Source of the DNA: Pseudomonas taeanensis MS-3 | Lineage (GTDB): Bacteria; Pseudomonadota; Gammaproteobacteria; Pseudomonadales; Pseudomonadaceae | Assembly (NCBI RefSeq): GCF_000498575.2 | Contig: NZ_AWSQ01000006.1 | Span: 1-64,000 of the forward strand | DNA length: 64,000 bases | Direction of reading: 5' to 3' | Shown here: positions 30,634 through 38,191 of the stretch, one piece after another | Position numbering within the stretch: position 1 is the first letter of the stretch | How the letters are laid out: every line of letters starts with the position of its first letter | Notes under the pieces: model-generated | The model's input: the letters and a program-made list of their open reading frames with translations, nothing else | Told to the model about the DNA's origin: nothing | Databases searched by the model: none | Translations under genes and position numbers: made by a program

Positions 30634-31772
30634 TTGCCAGCGTGCTGCTCGGCCACTACCTGTCGGCCTTCACCGCCCTGGGCATTCCGCTGTTCCTGCC
30701 GCGCATCCTCGCCGACCTGGCGCCGGACGCGCCGGGCTGGAGCATCGGCGTGCTGTTTATCCTGCCGACCCTGTGCACCGCCCTGGCGGCGCCCGTCTGG
30801 GGCTATCTGGCGGACCGCCACGGCTGTCGCCTGTCGTTGCTGCGCGCCCATGCCGGGCTGTTCGGCGGCTTCTTGCTGGCCGGGTTCAGCAACGACCTGA
30901 CGCTGTTCGTGCTGGCGCTGATCATCCAGGGCACCTTCGGTGGCGCCATGGCCGCGTCCAATGCCTACCTGGCGACCCAACTGCAGGATGCCAGCCTGTC
31001 GCGCGCGCTGAACTGGACCCAGTACTCAGCGCGCCTGGCAATGATCAGCGGACCGATCCTGCTGGGTCTGCTCACCGCCCAAGGCTTGGGTCTTGAGCTG
31101 TACCACTACCTGGCCTGGCTGCCCTTACTGGCCTTCGCCCTGATCCTGCCGTTGCCGGCCGACCCAGCGCGTGCCAAGCCGAGTGCTGCCAGCACTGCCA
31201 GCCCAGCCGCGCGCCTCGGCCAGCTGCCGCCAGACCTGTTGCGCCTGCTCGCGGTGCAGTTCCTGTTTTGCTTCGCCATGGTGGTGACCTTTCCCTACTT
31301 CGTGCCCTACGGCGAGGCGCTGGGGATCGGCAACGACGCCTTGATCGGCCTGCTCTACAGCCTGCCGCACCTGGTCTACCTGTTCGCCTTGCCCTGGGCC
31401 CAGCGTCAGGCCAACAACCCGTTGCTGCTCGGCCTGTTGTTGCTGGCCCTGAGCAACGCCCTGCAGTTTTTCATCGGCCAGCCCGAACCGCTGTTCGCCC
31501 TGCGCCTGCTCAGTGGCGCCGGCATGTTGCTCGGTTTCGTCGGCCTGCACCGCTGCCTTAGCCAGCGCAGCCGTCAGGGCGGCGCCGGACGGCTGTTCGG
31601 CTGGTACGACGCCAGCGGTAAATGGGCCGGCAGCGCCGCCGGCCTCACGGCCGGTCTGGTCAGCCAGTGGTGTGGCATCGCTTCCCCCTTCCTCGTCGCC
31701 TGTGTGGCCGCATTCGCGGCGCTGCTGTTGGCGCGTTCCTTAGTCGCTTGTCCACAGGAGCTTCCAGCATGA
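30618..31772 (+). CDS. pvsC: MFS siderophore exporter, PvsC-like
   Basis: A 384-residue major facilitator protein with about 12 hydrophobic segments. The motif A loop after the second helix reads GYLADRHGCRLSLL (about 63-76). Its location between two NIS synthetase genes, with overlapping reading frames on both sides (16 bases and ATGA), is that of PvsC, the inner-membrane exporter of vibrioferrin. Export of the newly made siderophore is therefore the likely job; direction and substrate are inferred from context. Confidence 0.8.
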   Translation: MQRRLIASVLLGHYLSAFTALGIPLFLPRILADLAPDAPGWSIGVLFILPTLCTALAAPVWGYLADRHGCRLSLLRAHAGLFGGFLLAGFSNDLTLFVLALIIQGTFGGAMAASNAYLATQLQDASLSRALNWTQYSARLAMISGPILLGLLTAQGLGLELYHYLAWLPLLAFALILPLPADPARAKPSAASTASPAARLGQLPPDLLRLLAVQFLFCFAMVVTFPYFVPYGEALGIGNDALIGLLYSLPHLVYLFALPWAQRQANNPLLLGLLLLALSNALQFFIGQPEPLFALRLLSGAGMLLGFVGLHRCLSQRSRQGGAGRLFGWYDASGKWAGSAAGLTAGLVSQWCGIASPFLVACVAAFAALLLARSLVACPQELPA

Positions 31773-33571
31773 CCCTCGCCCTAACCCCCTTGTCGCTACG
31801 TGACCTGGCGCTGGACGGCGACGCCCAGCGTCACGCCATCGAGAACCTGCTCAACTGTTATCTGCGCGAATACGCCCTGCCGCGCGGCGAAGCCGACCTC
31901 GATTGCCAGGGTCTCGACCTGCCCATGAGCCTGCGCCAACACGGCGCCCGACGCATCGGCATCCGTCTGGCCCAGGGCGCGCGCTTGCTGCTGCTGGCCG
32001 ACCGTACCAGCGTGCTCGGTCGCTGCCGTTTCATCAGCGCGCCGTACCTGAAACGTCCGGGCCAGGGCTGGCATCCCTTGCACCTGGCCGAGCTGGCGCG
32101 TCTGCTGCTCGCCCCACTGAACGGCCCGGAGCTCCATGGCGAACTGCTGCAGCAGATCGACAACAGCCTGCAGATCACCCGCACCTTCCTGCGCCACGCC
32201 CATGCCGCCAACCAGCTACCGACCGCAAACCGGGCGCAAACCGACAGCCATGAGCGAACTGATAGCCTGCTGGCCTCCGAACAGCACCAGATCTGGGGGC
32301 ATGCCCTGCATCCGACGCCAAAGAGCCGCGACGGCGTCTCGCCGCAAGACCTGCTGGCTTGTTCGCCGGAAGTCGGCGCGCTGTTCCCGCTGCACTGGTT
32401 TCGTGTCGATCCGGCACTGATCCGCTACCAGGGCGAGGACCCGCGCGCGACACTGCGCCAGCTCTGCGGGCGCGACGACCTCTACCCCTGTCACCCCTGG
32501 GAAGTGCAACGGGTACTGGCCGACCCCCTGGTACGCCGCGCCCAGCAGCTGGGCTTGCTGGAGCATCTGGGCACGCAAGGACTGGCGCTGTATCCCACCT
32601 CCTCGGTGCGCACCCTCTATCACCCCGAACTGGCGCATTTCCTCAAGTTCTCGGTGCATGTGCGCCTGACCAACTGCGTGCGCAAGAACGCCTGGTTCGA
32701 GCTGGACAGCGCGGTGGCCCTGACGCGCCTGCTGACGCCGCTGATCAGCGAACTGGCCCAGGTGCAGCCGGGCTTCGAACTGATGCCGGAGCCGGCCGCC
32801 AGCACCCTTGACCTGAGTGCGCTGGGCAGCCTGGAACAGGCCCGCGAAGTCACCGAGTGCTTCGGTATTCTCTATCGGCAGAACCTCGATGCGAGCTGCC
32901 GCCAACGCTATCAGCCGCGGGTGGCGATGGCCCTGTTCACCTGGGACCTGCACGGCCAGAGCGTCTGTCAGGCCCTGGTCGAGCAGTGCGCAACGCGGCT
33001 CGAGCTCGACTACGCCACGGCAGCCCTGCGCTGGCTCGACGGCTATGCCGAACAACTGCTCGGCGGCGTGCTGTATTGCCTGTTCCGTAAAGGCGTGGTG
33101 TTGGAGCCACATCTGCAGAACACCCTGCTCGGTTTCGACGAGCACGGCCTGCCCTGCCGGGTATGGATCCGCGATCTGGAGGGCACCAAGCTGGTGCCCC
33201 AGCACTGGCCTGCGGCGCAACTCGAACACCTTGCCGAGCGCACCCGCGCGTCGCTCTATTACGCCCCCGAGCAAGCCTGGAAGCGGGTGGCCTACTGCAC
33301 CCTGGTGAACAACCTGGGCGAGGCGATCTTTCACCTTGCCGCCGGCGAGAGTGGATTGGAGCAGCGCCTGTGGCGGCAGATCGGTGAACTACTGGAAAGC
33401 CAACGTCAGTGCCTCGACGACCCACCCTTCCTGCGCGAGCTGTGCGCCGGCGCGCCGCTGCCGAGCAAGGAGAACTTCATGACCCGCCTGCTGATGCGCG
33501 CCGACCGCGAGGCCGGCTACACCGCCCTGCCCAACCCGCTCACCTATCAGCGCGCGGAGGTGCGCCCATGA
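31769..33571 (+). CDS. pvsD: IucA/IucC-family siderophore synthetase, PvsD-like
   Basis: A 600-residue NIS synthetase with a canonical GHALHPTPKSRDG motif (about residues 170-182), KFSVHVRLTNCVRKN in the centre and EPHLQNTLLGFDEHG near 450. PvsD in vibrioferrin synthesis is the enzyme that attaches an L-serine-derived alcohol to citrate. It shares 4 bases with the MFS gene and 4 with the decarboxylase, so five genes from 27635 to 34755 are tightly coupled. It is more canonical in its motifs than the PvsB-like enzyme, consistent with their different substrates. Confidence 0.85.
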   Translation: MTLALTPLSLRDLALDGDAQRHAIENLLNCYLREYALPRGEADLDCQGLDLPMSLRQHGARRIGIRLAQGARLLLLADRTSVLGRCRFISAPYLKRPGQGWHPLHLAELARLLLAPLNGPELHGELLQQIDNSLQITRTFLRHAHAANQLPTANRAQTDSHERTDSLLASEQHQIWGHALHPTPKSRDGVSPQDLLACSPEVGALFPLHWFRVDPALIRYQGEDPRATLRQLCGRDDLYPCHPWEVQRVLADPLVRRAQQLGLLEHLGTQGLALYPTSSVRTLYHPELAHFLKFSVHVRLTNCVRKNAWFELDSAVALTRLLTPLISELAQVQPGFELMPEPAASTLDLSALGSLEQAREVTECFGILYRQNLDASCRQRYQPRVAMALFTWDLHGQSVCQALVEQCATRLELDYATAALRWLDGYAEQLLGGVLYCLFRKGVVLEPHLQNTLLGFDEHGLPCRVWIRDLEGTKLVPQHWPAAQLEHLAERTRASLYYAPEQAWKRVAYCTLVNNLGEAIFHLAAGESGLEQRLWRQIGELLESQRQCLDDPPFLRELCAGAPLPSKENFMTRLLMRADREAGYTALPNPLTYQRAEVRP

Positions 33572-34755
33572 GCCTGCCAGCGCGAGTCAAGCGGGCCATC
33601 GATGAACTGCGAACACAGCGGCAGGAACCGCTGTGCGCCTACCTCTATGACCTCGAAGCCCTGGGCCAGCATGTGCGGCAGATGCGTGCGCTGCTGCCGG
33701 GCAACTGCGAGCTGTTCTACGCCGCCAAGGCCAACCCGGAAGCAGCGATTCTGCAGACCCTGGCACCGCTGGTGGACGGCTTCGAGGCGGCTTCGGGCGG
33801 CGAGCTGCGCTGGCTGTACCAACAGTGCCCGCAGCAGCCACTGATCTTCGGCGGCCCCGGCAAGCTCGACAGCGAACTGGCGGCGGCCATGGACTGCCGG
33901 GTCGCGGCCTTTCATGTCGAGAGCCTCAACGAACTGCGCCGCCTGGCACGCATCGCCGAGTCCAGCGGGCGGCCGGCCCCGGTGCTGTTGCGCTTGAACC
34001 TGAAGCTGGCCGAGGCACCCGACAGCCGCCTGGTAATGGGCGGCAAGCCTACGCCGTTCGGCCTCGACGAAGAGGCTCTGGAACAGGCCTTGCTCCTGCT
34101 GCGCGACGAGCCCTGGCTGCAGTTGCAGGGCCTGCACTTCCACCTGCTGTCCCACCAACTGGACGTGGCTGCACACCTGAAGCTGATGCGCGGCTACTTC
34201 CGCACCTTCCACCGACTCTGCGCCGAACACCAGCTCGAGCTACCGCTGCTGAATGTCGGCGGCGGCATGGGCATCGACTACCGCAACCCGCAGCACTCGT
34301 TCGACTGGCCGCGCTTCTGCCAGGGTTTGCACAGGCTGATCGTCGAAGAAGGCATGGGTGATATACGCATCCGCTTCGAGATCGGCCGCTTCATCAGCGC
34401 CGCCTGCGGCTACTACCTGATGGAGGTGCTGGACATCAAACGCAACCACGGTGAGTACTTCGCCATCGGCCGTGGCGGCACCCATCACTTCCGCACGCCC
34501 GCGGCCCAGGGGCATGACCATCCGTTCGTGATAGTGCGCACAGAGCAGCCGGCAGAAGTGCACGATCAACCCGTCACCCTGGTCGGCCAGCTCTGCACAC
34601 CCAAGGACGTGCTGGCCCGCCAGCAGCCGGTGGCGGCCCTGGCGGTCGGCGACCTGCTGGTGTTCCCCCTGGCAGGCGCCTACGCCTGGAATATCTCGCA
34701 CCGGGACTTTCTCATGCACGAACCGCCGCAGATGCTGTTCCTCTCACCTGAGTAG
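33568..34755 (+). CDS. pvsE: PLP-dependent decarboxylase, PvsE/SbnH-like
   Basis: A 395-residue fold-type III PLP decarboxylase (DAP/ornithine decarboxylase group). The PLP lysine is in LFYAAKANPEA (about residue 50), LHFHLLSHQ holds the stacking His, NVGGGMGIDY binds phosphate, and the C-terminal active-site Cys is in LCTPKDV. PvsE decarboxylates a citryl-serine intermediate to the ethanolamine form in vibrioferrin synthesis; SbnH does a similar reaction in staphyloferrin B. It is the last gene of the operon. The start is fixed by its ATGA overlap with the gene before. Confidence 0.82.
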   Translation: MSLPARVKRAIDELRTQRQEPLCAYLYDLEALGQHVRQMRALLPGNCELFYAAKANPEAAILQTLAPLVDGFEAASGGELRWLYQQCPQQPLIFGGPGKLDSELAAAMDCRVAAFHVESLNELRRLARIAESSGRPAPVLLRLNLKLAEAPDSRLVMGGKPTPFGLDEEALEQALLLLRDEPWLQLQGLHFHLLSHQLDVAAHLKLMRGYFRTFHRLCAEHQLELPLLNVGGGMGIDYRNPQHSFDWPRFCQGLHRLIVEEGMGDIRIRFEIGRFISAACGYYLMEVLDIKRNHGEYFAIGRGGTHHFRTPAAQGHDHPFVIVRTEQPAEVHDQPVTLVGQLCTPKDVLARQQPVAALAVGDLLVFPLAGAYAWNISHRDFLMHEPPQMLFLSPE

Positions 34756-34782
34756 CGCGGCTGCCGGCGCTTTTCTCCAGGC

Positions 34783-34809
34783 GAAAAAAAGCCCCGATGT
34801 GCCGGGGCT
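34783..34809 (-). terminator. Terminator of the OYE gene (minus strand)
   Basis: AGCCCCG (34790-34796) pairs with CGGGGCT (34803-34809) around a six-base loop; on the minus strand the stem is followed by seven T. On the plus strand no T-run follows, so it ends mainly the minus-strand transcript. Confidence 0.85.
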
Positions 34810-34852
34810 CGAGGAAAGGTGCGCGGTTGTGCCGCGCACCGGGGAAGCTGGG

Positions 34853-35962
34853 TCAGGCCAGACTCATCAGTGCCTGACGGCTGAACGGCAGGATGTCGCC
34901 TTCGCGGCCTTCGCGCACCTTGAGAGCCCAATCCGGGTCGACCAGCAAGGCGCGGCCCACGGCCACCAGGTCGAACTCCTGCTTGTTCAGGCGCTCCAGC
35001 AGATTCTCCAGGCTGGCCGGCTCGGCGACCTTGTCGGTGTTGACCATGAACTGCAGGAACTCGCCGTCCAGGCCGACGCTGCCGACGGTGATGGTCGGCT
35101 TGCCGGTCAGTTTGCGCGTCCAGCCGGCCAGGTTCAGTTCGGAGCCGTCGAATTCCGGCTCCCAGAAGCGTCGGGTCGAGCAATGGAAGATGTCCACGCC
35201 AGCATCGCTCAGCGGCTTGAGGAAGGCCTCGAGGGCTTCCGGGGTTTCCACCAGGCGTGCGCTGTAATCCTGCTGCTTCCACTGCGAGAAGCGGAAGATG
35301 ATCGGGAAGTCCGGGCCGACCGCGGCGCGCACCGCCTGAATCAGCTCGATGGCGAAACGCGAGCGCTGGGCCAGGTCACCGCCGTACTCGTCGGTGCGCT
35401 GGTTGCTACCGGCCCAGAAGAACTGGTCGACCAGGTAGCCATGGGCGCCGTGAATCTCCACCCCGTCCATGCCGATGCGCTGGGCATCCTTGGCGGCCTG
35501 GGCGAAGGCGGCGATGACTTCCCGAATGTCGTCCTGGGTCATGCCGTGGACCACGACCTTGCCGTCCTTGAGCTTCTGGCTCGGGCCATAGCCAGGTACC
35601 TCGGCCTCCGGCTCGGTGCCGAGCTTGCGTACGTTGCCCACGTGCCACAGTTGCGGAACAATCTTGCCGCCTTCGGCGTGCACCGCCTCGACCACTTTCT
35701 GCCAGCCGGCCAAAGCGTCTTCACCGTAGAAACGCGGCACGTTGGGATAACCATTGGAGGCCTTGTGGCCGACCGTGGTGCCTTCACTGACGATCAGGCC
35801 GACACCGGCCGCAGCGCGGCGACGGTAGTACTCGATGACCTTGCTGTTGGGCACGCCACCGGGCGAGAAGGAACGGGTCATCGGCGCCATCACCACGCGG
35901 GTCGGCAGCTCCAGCGAACCAAGGTTGAACGGTTGAAACAAGGCTTGTACCGGGGCGTTCAT
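34853..35962 (-). CDS. Old Yellow Enzyme family alkene reductase (NemA-like)
   Basis: A 369-residue NAD(P)H:flavin oxidoreductase of the OYE family with the full barrel. MAPMTRSF near the N-terminus binds FMN, IHGAHGYLVDQFFW carries the substrate-binding His pair (HGAH), and NQRTDEYGG with SRFAIEL is the family signature. It reduces activated double bonds and electrophiles such as quinones or N-ethylmaleimide. Gene order with the TetR regulator just upstream (55 bases) matches nemR-nemA. A strong terminator follows. Confidence 0.92.
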   Translation of the reverse strand: MNAPVQALFQPFNLGSLELPTRVVMAPMTRSFSPGGVPNSKVIEYYRRRAAAGVGLIVSEGTTVGHKASNGYPNVPRFYGEDALAGWQKVVEAVHAEGGKIVPQLWHVGNVRKLGTEPEAEVPGYGPSQKLKDGKVVVHGMTQDDIREVIAAFAQAAKDAQRIGMDGVEIHGAHGYLVDQFFWAGSNQRTDEYGGDLAQRSRFAIELIQAVRAAVGPDFPIIFRFSQWKQQDYSARLVETPEALEAFLKPLSDAGVDIFHCSTRRFWEPEFDGSELNLAGWTRKLTGKPTITVGSVGLDGEFLQFMVNTDKVAEPASLENLLERLNKQEFDLVAVGRALLVDPDWALKVREGREGDILPFSRQALMSLA

Positions 35963-36017
35963 CTTCTCTCCTCTAGCCGCTCGGGGAGCGGCTCTTTGGT
36001 TGATTGGCTCTCAGAAA

Positions 36018-36611
36018 TCAGGCGCGCAACAACAGCTGCAAGCGCTGCAGGAAGTCATCCAGTACGCGGGTATTACTCGACACCTTCAGGCGGGTCAGCG
36101 CGCCTTGCCAAGCGCTGGCGATGAAGCTCGCCAGGTTGTTGCAGTCCTCTTCGGCAGACAACTCGCCGGCGGCCTGCGCCTGCTCCAGGCAGTGCTGAAG
36201 GATGTCCGCCGAGCGCTGCAGGATGGCATCGACCTGAGCACCGATGAGCGGTGACAGCTCAGCCATCTCGAAACTCAGGCTGCCGATAAAGCAGTGATAT
36301 TCGCGTTTTTCCTGACGGGCGAAATGCTCCACCAGCTCCGCGTAATAACCGAGAATGCGCTCGCGCGGCGTCAACGCCGGGTTACTGAGCGCCTCGGCAT
36401 AGCGCTGCAAGCGTGGTCCATAGACCGCTTGCAAGGCCTGCTGGGCAAAGTCTTCCTTGCTGGCGAAGTAGTGGTAGAAGGAGCCCTTGGGCACGCCGGC
36501 GGCCTGAACGATTTCCTGCACCCCGGCGCCGTGATAACCGCGTCGGGTCATCACCTCGGCGCCTTTGGCGAGGATCAGTTCACGCTTGTCGAGTCGTAGG
36601 CGGCTATTCAT
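36018..36611 (-). CDS. TetR-family repressor (NemR-like)
   Basis: A 197-residue TetR-type regulator. The HTH is at about 25-50 (HGAGVQEIVQAAGVPKGSFYHYFASKE is the core; key residues GVPKGSFYHYF). The ligand domain contains YHCFIGSLSFEMAE, where Cys near residue 106 lines up with the electrophile-sensing Cys of E. coli NemR. It most likely represses itself and the OYE gene downstream until a reactive electrophile modifies the Cys. A palindromic operator candidate lies 15-27 bases upstream of its start codon. Confidence 0.85.
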   Translation of the reverse strand: MNSRLRLDKRELILAKGAEVMTRRGYHGAGVQEIVQAAGVPKGSFYHYFASKEDFAQQALQAVYGPRLQRYAEALSNPALTPRERILGYYAELVEHFARQEKREYHCFIGSLSFEMAELSPLIGAQVDAILQRSADILQHCLEQAQAAGELSAEEDCNNLASFIASAWQGALTRLKVSSNTRVLDDFLQRLQLLLRA

Positions 36612-36622
36612 GCCGGCAAGAA

Positions 36623-36638
36623 TATGACCGGTCGTCTA
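36623..36638. promoter_or_regulatory. Candidate TetR/NemR operator
   Basis: Sequence TATGACCGGTCGTCTA around the perfect palindrome GACCGGTC (36626-36633) lies 15-27 bases upstream of the TetR start codon. NemR-type operators also have a GACC...GGTC centre. Confidence 0.55.
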
Positions 36639-36705
36639 GCCCAGCCCAGCACTATTGATCGAGGTGATTAAGGCTCAGAAGGCTGGCGCTATGCGGGTAA
36701 GCCTG

Positions 36706-36730
36706 AAAAAAGCGCAGCCGGGGGCGCTGC
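36706..36730 (-). terminator. Weak terminator of the glutathione peroxidase gene
   Basis: On the minus strand GCAGC (36730-36726) pairs with GCTGC (36718-36714), followed by GC and six T. The stem is short, so confidence is limited. Confidence 0.55.
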
Positions 36731-36756
36731 ATGCCCCCAACTTCAAGTGGAGGGGA

Positions 36757-37239
36757 TCAACTCAAGGCTTTTTCGATGGCCTGAATCAGGGCCGGATCAT
36801 CCGGTGCGGTGCGGGGCGAAAAGCGCGCCAGCACCCGGCCGTCCTGACCGACCAGAAATTTCTCGAAGTTCCAGGTGATGTCGCCTGGGAACTCCGCCCC
36901 TTCGCCGGCCAGCAGGCGATACAACGGATGACGTTCAGGGCCGTTGACTTCCAGCTTGCTGCCCAAGGGAAAGCTCACGCCGTAGTTCAGACTGCAAAAC
37001 TCGCGGATGGCCTCCTCGCTGTCCGGTTCCTGGCCGGCAAACTGGTTGCACGGCAAGCCCAGCACGCTGAAACCTTGTGCCCGGTATTGCTGGTAGAGTT
37101 TTTCCAGCCCGGCATATTGCGGCGTCAAACCACACTGTGAGGCGACGTTGACCACCAACAGCACCTGCCCCTTGAAAGGCGCCAGCGGCAGCTCTTGGCC
37201 ATCCAACCCACGCAGATTCAGGTCGTGAAAGGCACTCAT
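36757..37239 (-). CDS. Glutathione peroxidase family thiol peroxidase
   Basis: A 160-residue GPx-fold peroxidase. The catalytic Cys is in NVASQCGLTPQY (about residue 36), Gln and Trp partners in PCNQFAGQEP and ITWNFEKFLVG. A Cys in place of selenocysteine and the Cys in the second part (FCSLNYGV) suggest a thioredoxin-dependent enzyme, as is usual for bacterial GPx. It probably protects against peroxides. The order slyD-gpx-OYE is the one seen in P. aeruginosa. Confidence 0.92.
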   Translation of the reverse strand: MSAFHDLNLRGLDGQELPLAPFKGQVLLVVNVASQCGLTPQYAGLEKLYQQYRAQGFSVLGLPCNQFAGQEPDSEEAIREFCSLNYGVSFPLGSKLEVNGPERHPLYRLLAGEGAEFPGDITWNFEKFLVGQDGRVLARFSPRTAPDDPALIQAIEKALS

Positions 37240-37280
37240 GACTAACTCCTTGAGAATGCAGCAAATTTCACCCAGAGGAC

Positions 37281-37307
37281 AAAAAAGGCGCCTGCCAAGG
37301 CGCCTTT
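37281..37307 (-). terminator. Terminator of slyD
   Basis: AAAGGCGCC (37284-37292) pairs perfectly with GGCGCCTTT (37299-37307) with a six-base loop; on the minus strand it is followed by a run of T (37286-37281). Confidence 0.85.
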
Positions 37308-37386
37308 CTCTTAACTCAGCTTAGCAGCCGGCAGAACAGTTGAGACGACCATAAGTCGTTTTCGACGCCGACCGGCAGGCTGGTTA

Positions 37387-37872
37387 TCAGTGCTGATGGC
37401 CACCTTCGCCATGCACGTGACCATGCGCGACTTCTTCGTCGCTGGCATCACGCACTTCGACGACCTTGACCTTGAAGTTCAGGCGCTGACCGGCCAGCGG
37501 ATGGTTACCGTCGACGATCACATCGTCGCCTTCCAGCTCGCGGATAGTGACGATCTGCATGCTGCCGTCCGGGCCGGAGGCGTGGAACTGCATGCCCACT
37601 TCCAGCTCGTCGACGCCTTCGAACATCGAACGATTGAGGGTCGCGACCAGCTCGGCGCTGTACTCGCCATAGGCATCGGCAGGCTCGACGGAGACGTCCA
37701 GCTCATCGCCAGCCTGCTTGCCAACCAGGGCGCTTTCCAGGCCGCCGATGATGTTGCCGGCGCCGTGCAGGTATACCAGCGGGGCGCCGCCAGCAGAACT
37801 GTCGATCACCTCACCGGCATCGTTGGTCAGGGTATAGTCGATGGAGACGGCCTTATTGGCGGCGATCAGCAT
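37387..37872 (-). CDS. slyD: FKBP-type peptidyl-prolyl isomerase SlyD
   Basis: A 161-residue SlyD-type FKBP. VSIDYTLTNDAGEVIDSS opens the FKBP domain, followed by LVYLHGAGNIIGGLESALVG and the inserted-flap domain (about 70-125), then NHPLAGQRLNFKVKVVEV. The C-terminus is short and His-rich (EEVAHGHVHGEGGHQH), suggesting metal binding as in E. coli SlyD, though less extensive. It acts as a chaperone/isomerase and in nickel handling. Start at 37872 fits the family; the longer frame upstream does not. It is divergent from the DUF3565 gene with almost no space between starts. Confidence 0.92.
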   Translation of the reverse strand: MLIAANKAVSIDYTLTNDAGEVIDSSAGGAPLVYLHGAGNIIGGLESALVGKQAGDELDVSVEPADAYGEYSAELVATLNRSMFEGVDELEVGMQFHASGPDGSMQIVTIRELEGDDVIVDGNHPLAGQRLNFKVKVVEVRDASDEEVAHGHVHGEGGHQH

Positions 37873-38191
37873 GGGGCGAGACCTTTTGCAAAAGAAAGAA
37901 GAACGAGCAAGTCTAACCAAGGCAACGCCCGAAAGCGACCCGAGCGCAGACAGACGGCTGAATAGCACCTGCGTGCGCCTGCTTGATCTTCGTCAGGACG
38001 AAGACGGTCATTGGGTGGCAGTCTTGTCCTGTGGTCATACGCAACACCTGCGTCACCAGCCGCCCTGGCAGAGTCGTGCCTGGGTGCTTGACCCACAGCA
38101 ACGCAGTCAACACCTGGGCCAGCCCTTTAGCTGTGGCTGGTGTAGCGCCGAGGCTGTGGCGTCCCTGAGCGAAACAGACAAGGAAGGGTAA
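37871..38191 (+). CDS. DUF3565 family protein
   Basis: The frame encodes up to 106 residues from an ATG at 37871; a GTG at 37973 would give 72. The C-terminal part VRLLDLRQDEDGHWVAVLSCGHTQHLRHQPPWQSRAWV and FSCGWC is DUF3565 (key residues CGHTQH and CGWC, a probable zinc-binding set). Function unknown. The start is uncertain: no clear ribosome site precedes the ATG, which would overlap the start of slyD by two bases on the opposite strand. The TAA stop is immediately followed by the ackA ATG, so the two are coupled. Confidence 0.7.
   Translation: MGRDLLQKKEERASLTKATPESDPSADRRLNSTCVRLLDLRQDEDGHWVAVLSCGHTQHLRHQPPWQSRAWVLDPQQRSQHLGQPFSCGWCSAEAVASLSETDKEG

Noticed and set aside
24671..34755. Staphyloferrin B cluster
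   Set aside because: SbnG- and SbnH-like genes are present, but the SbnA/SbnB genes for diaminopropionate are absent and an ATP-grasp gene is present, which fits vibrioferrin better.
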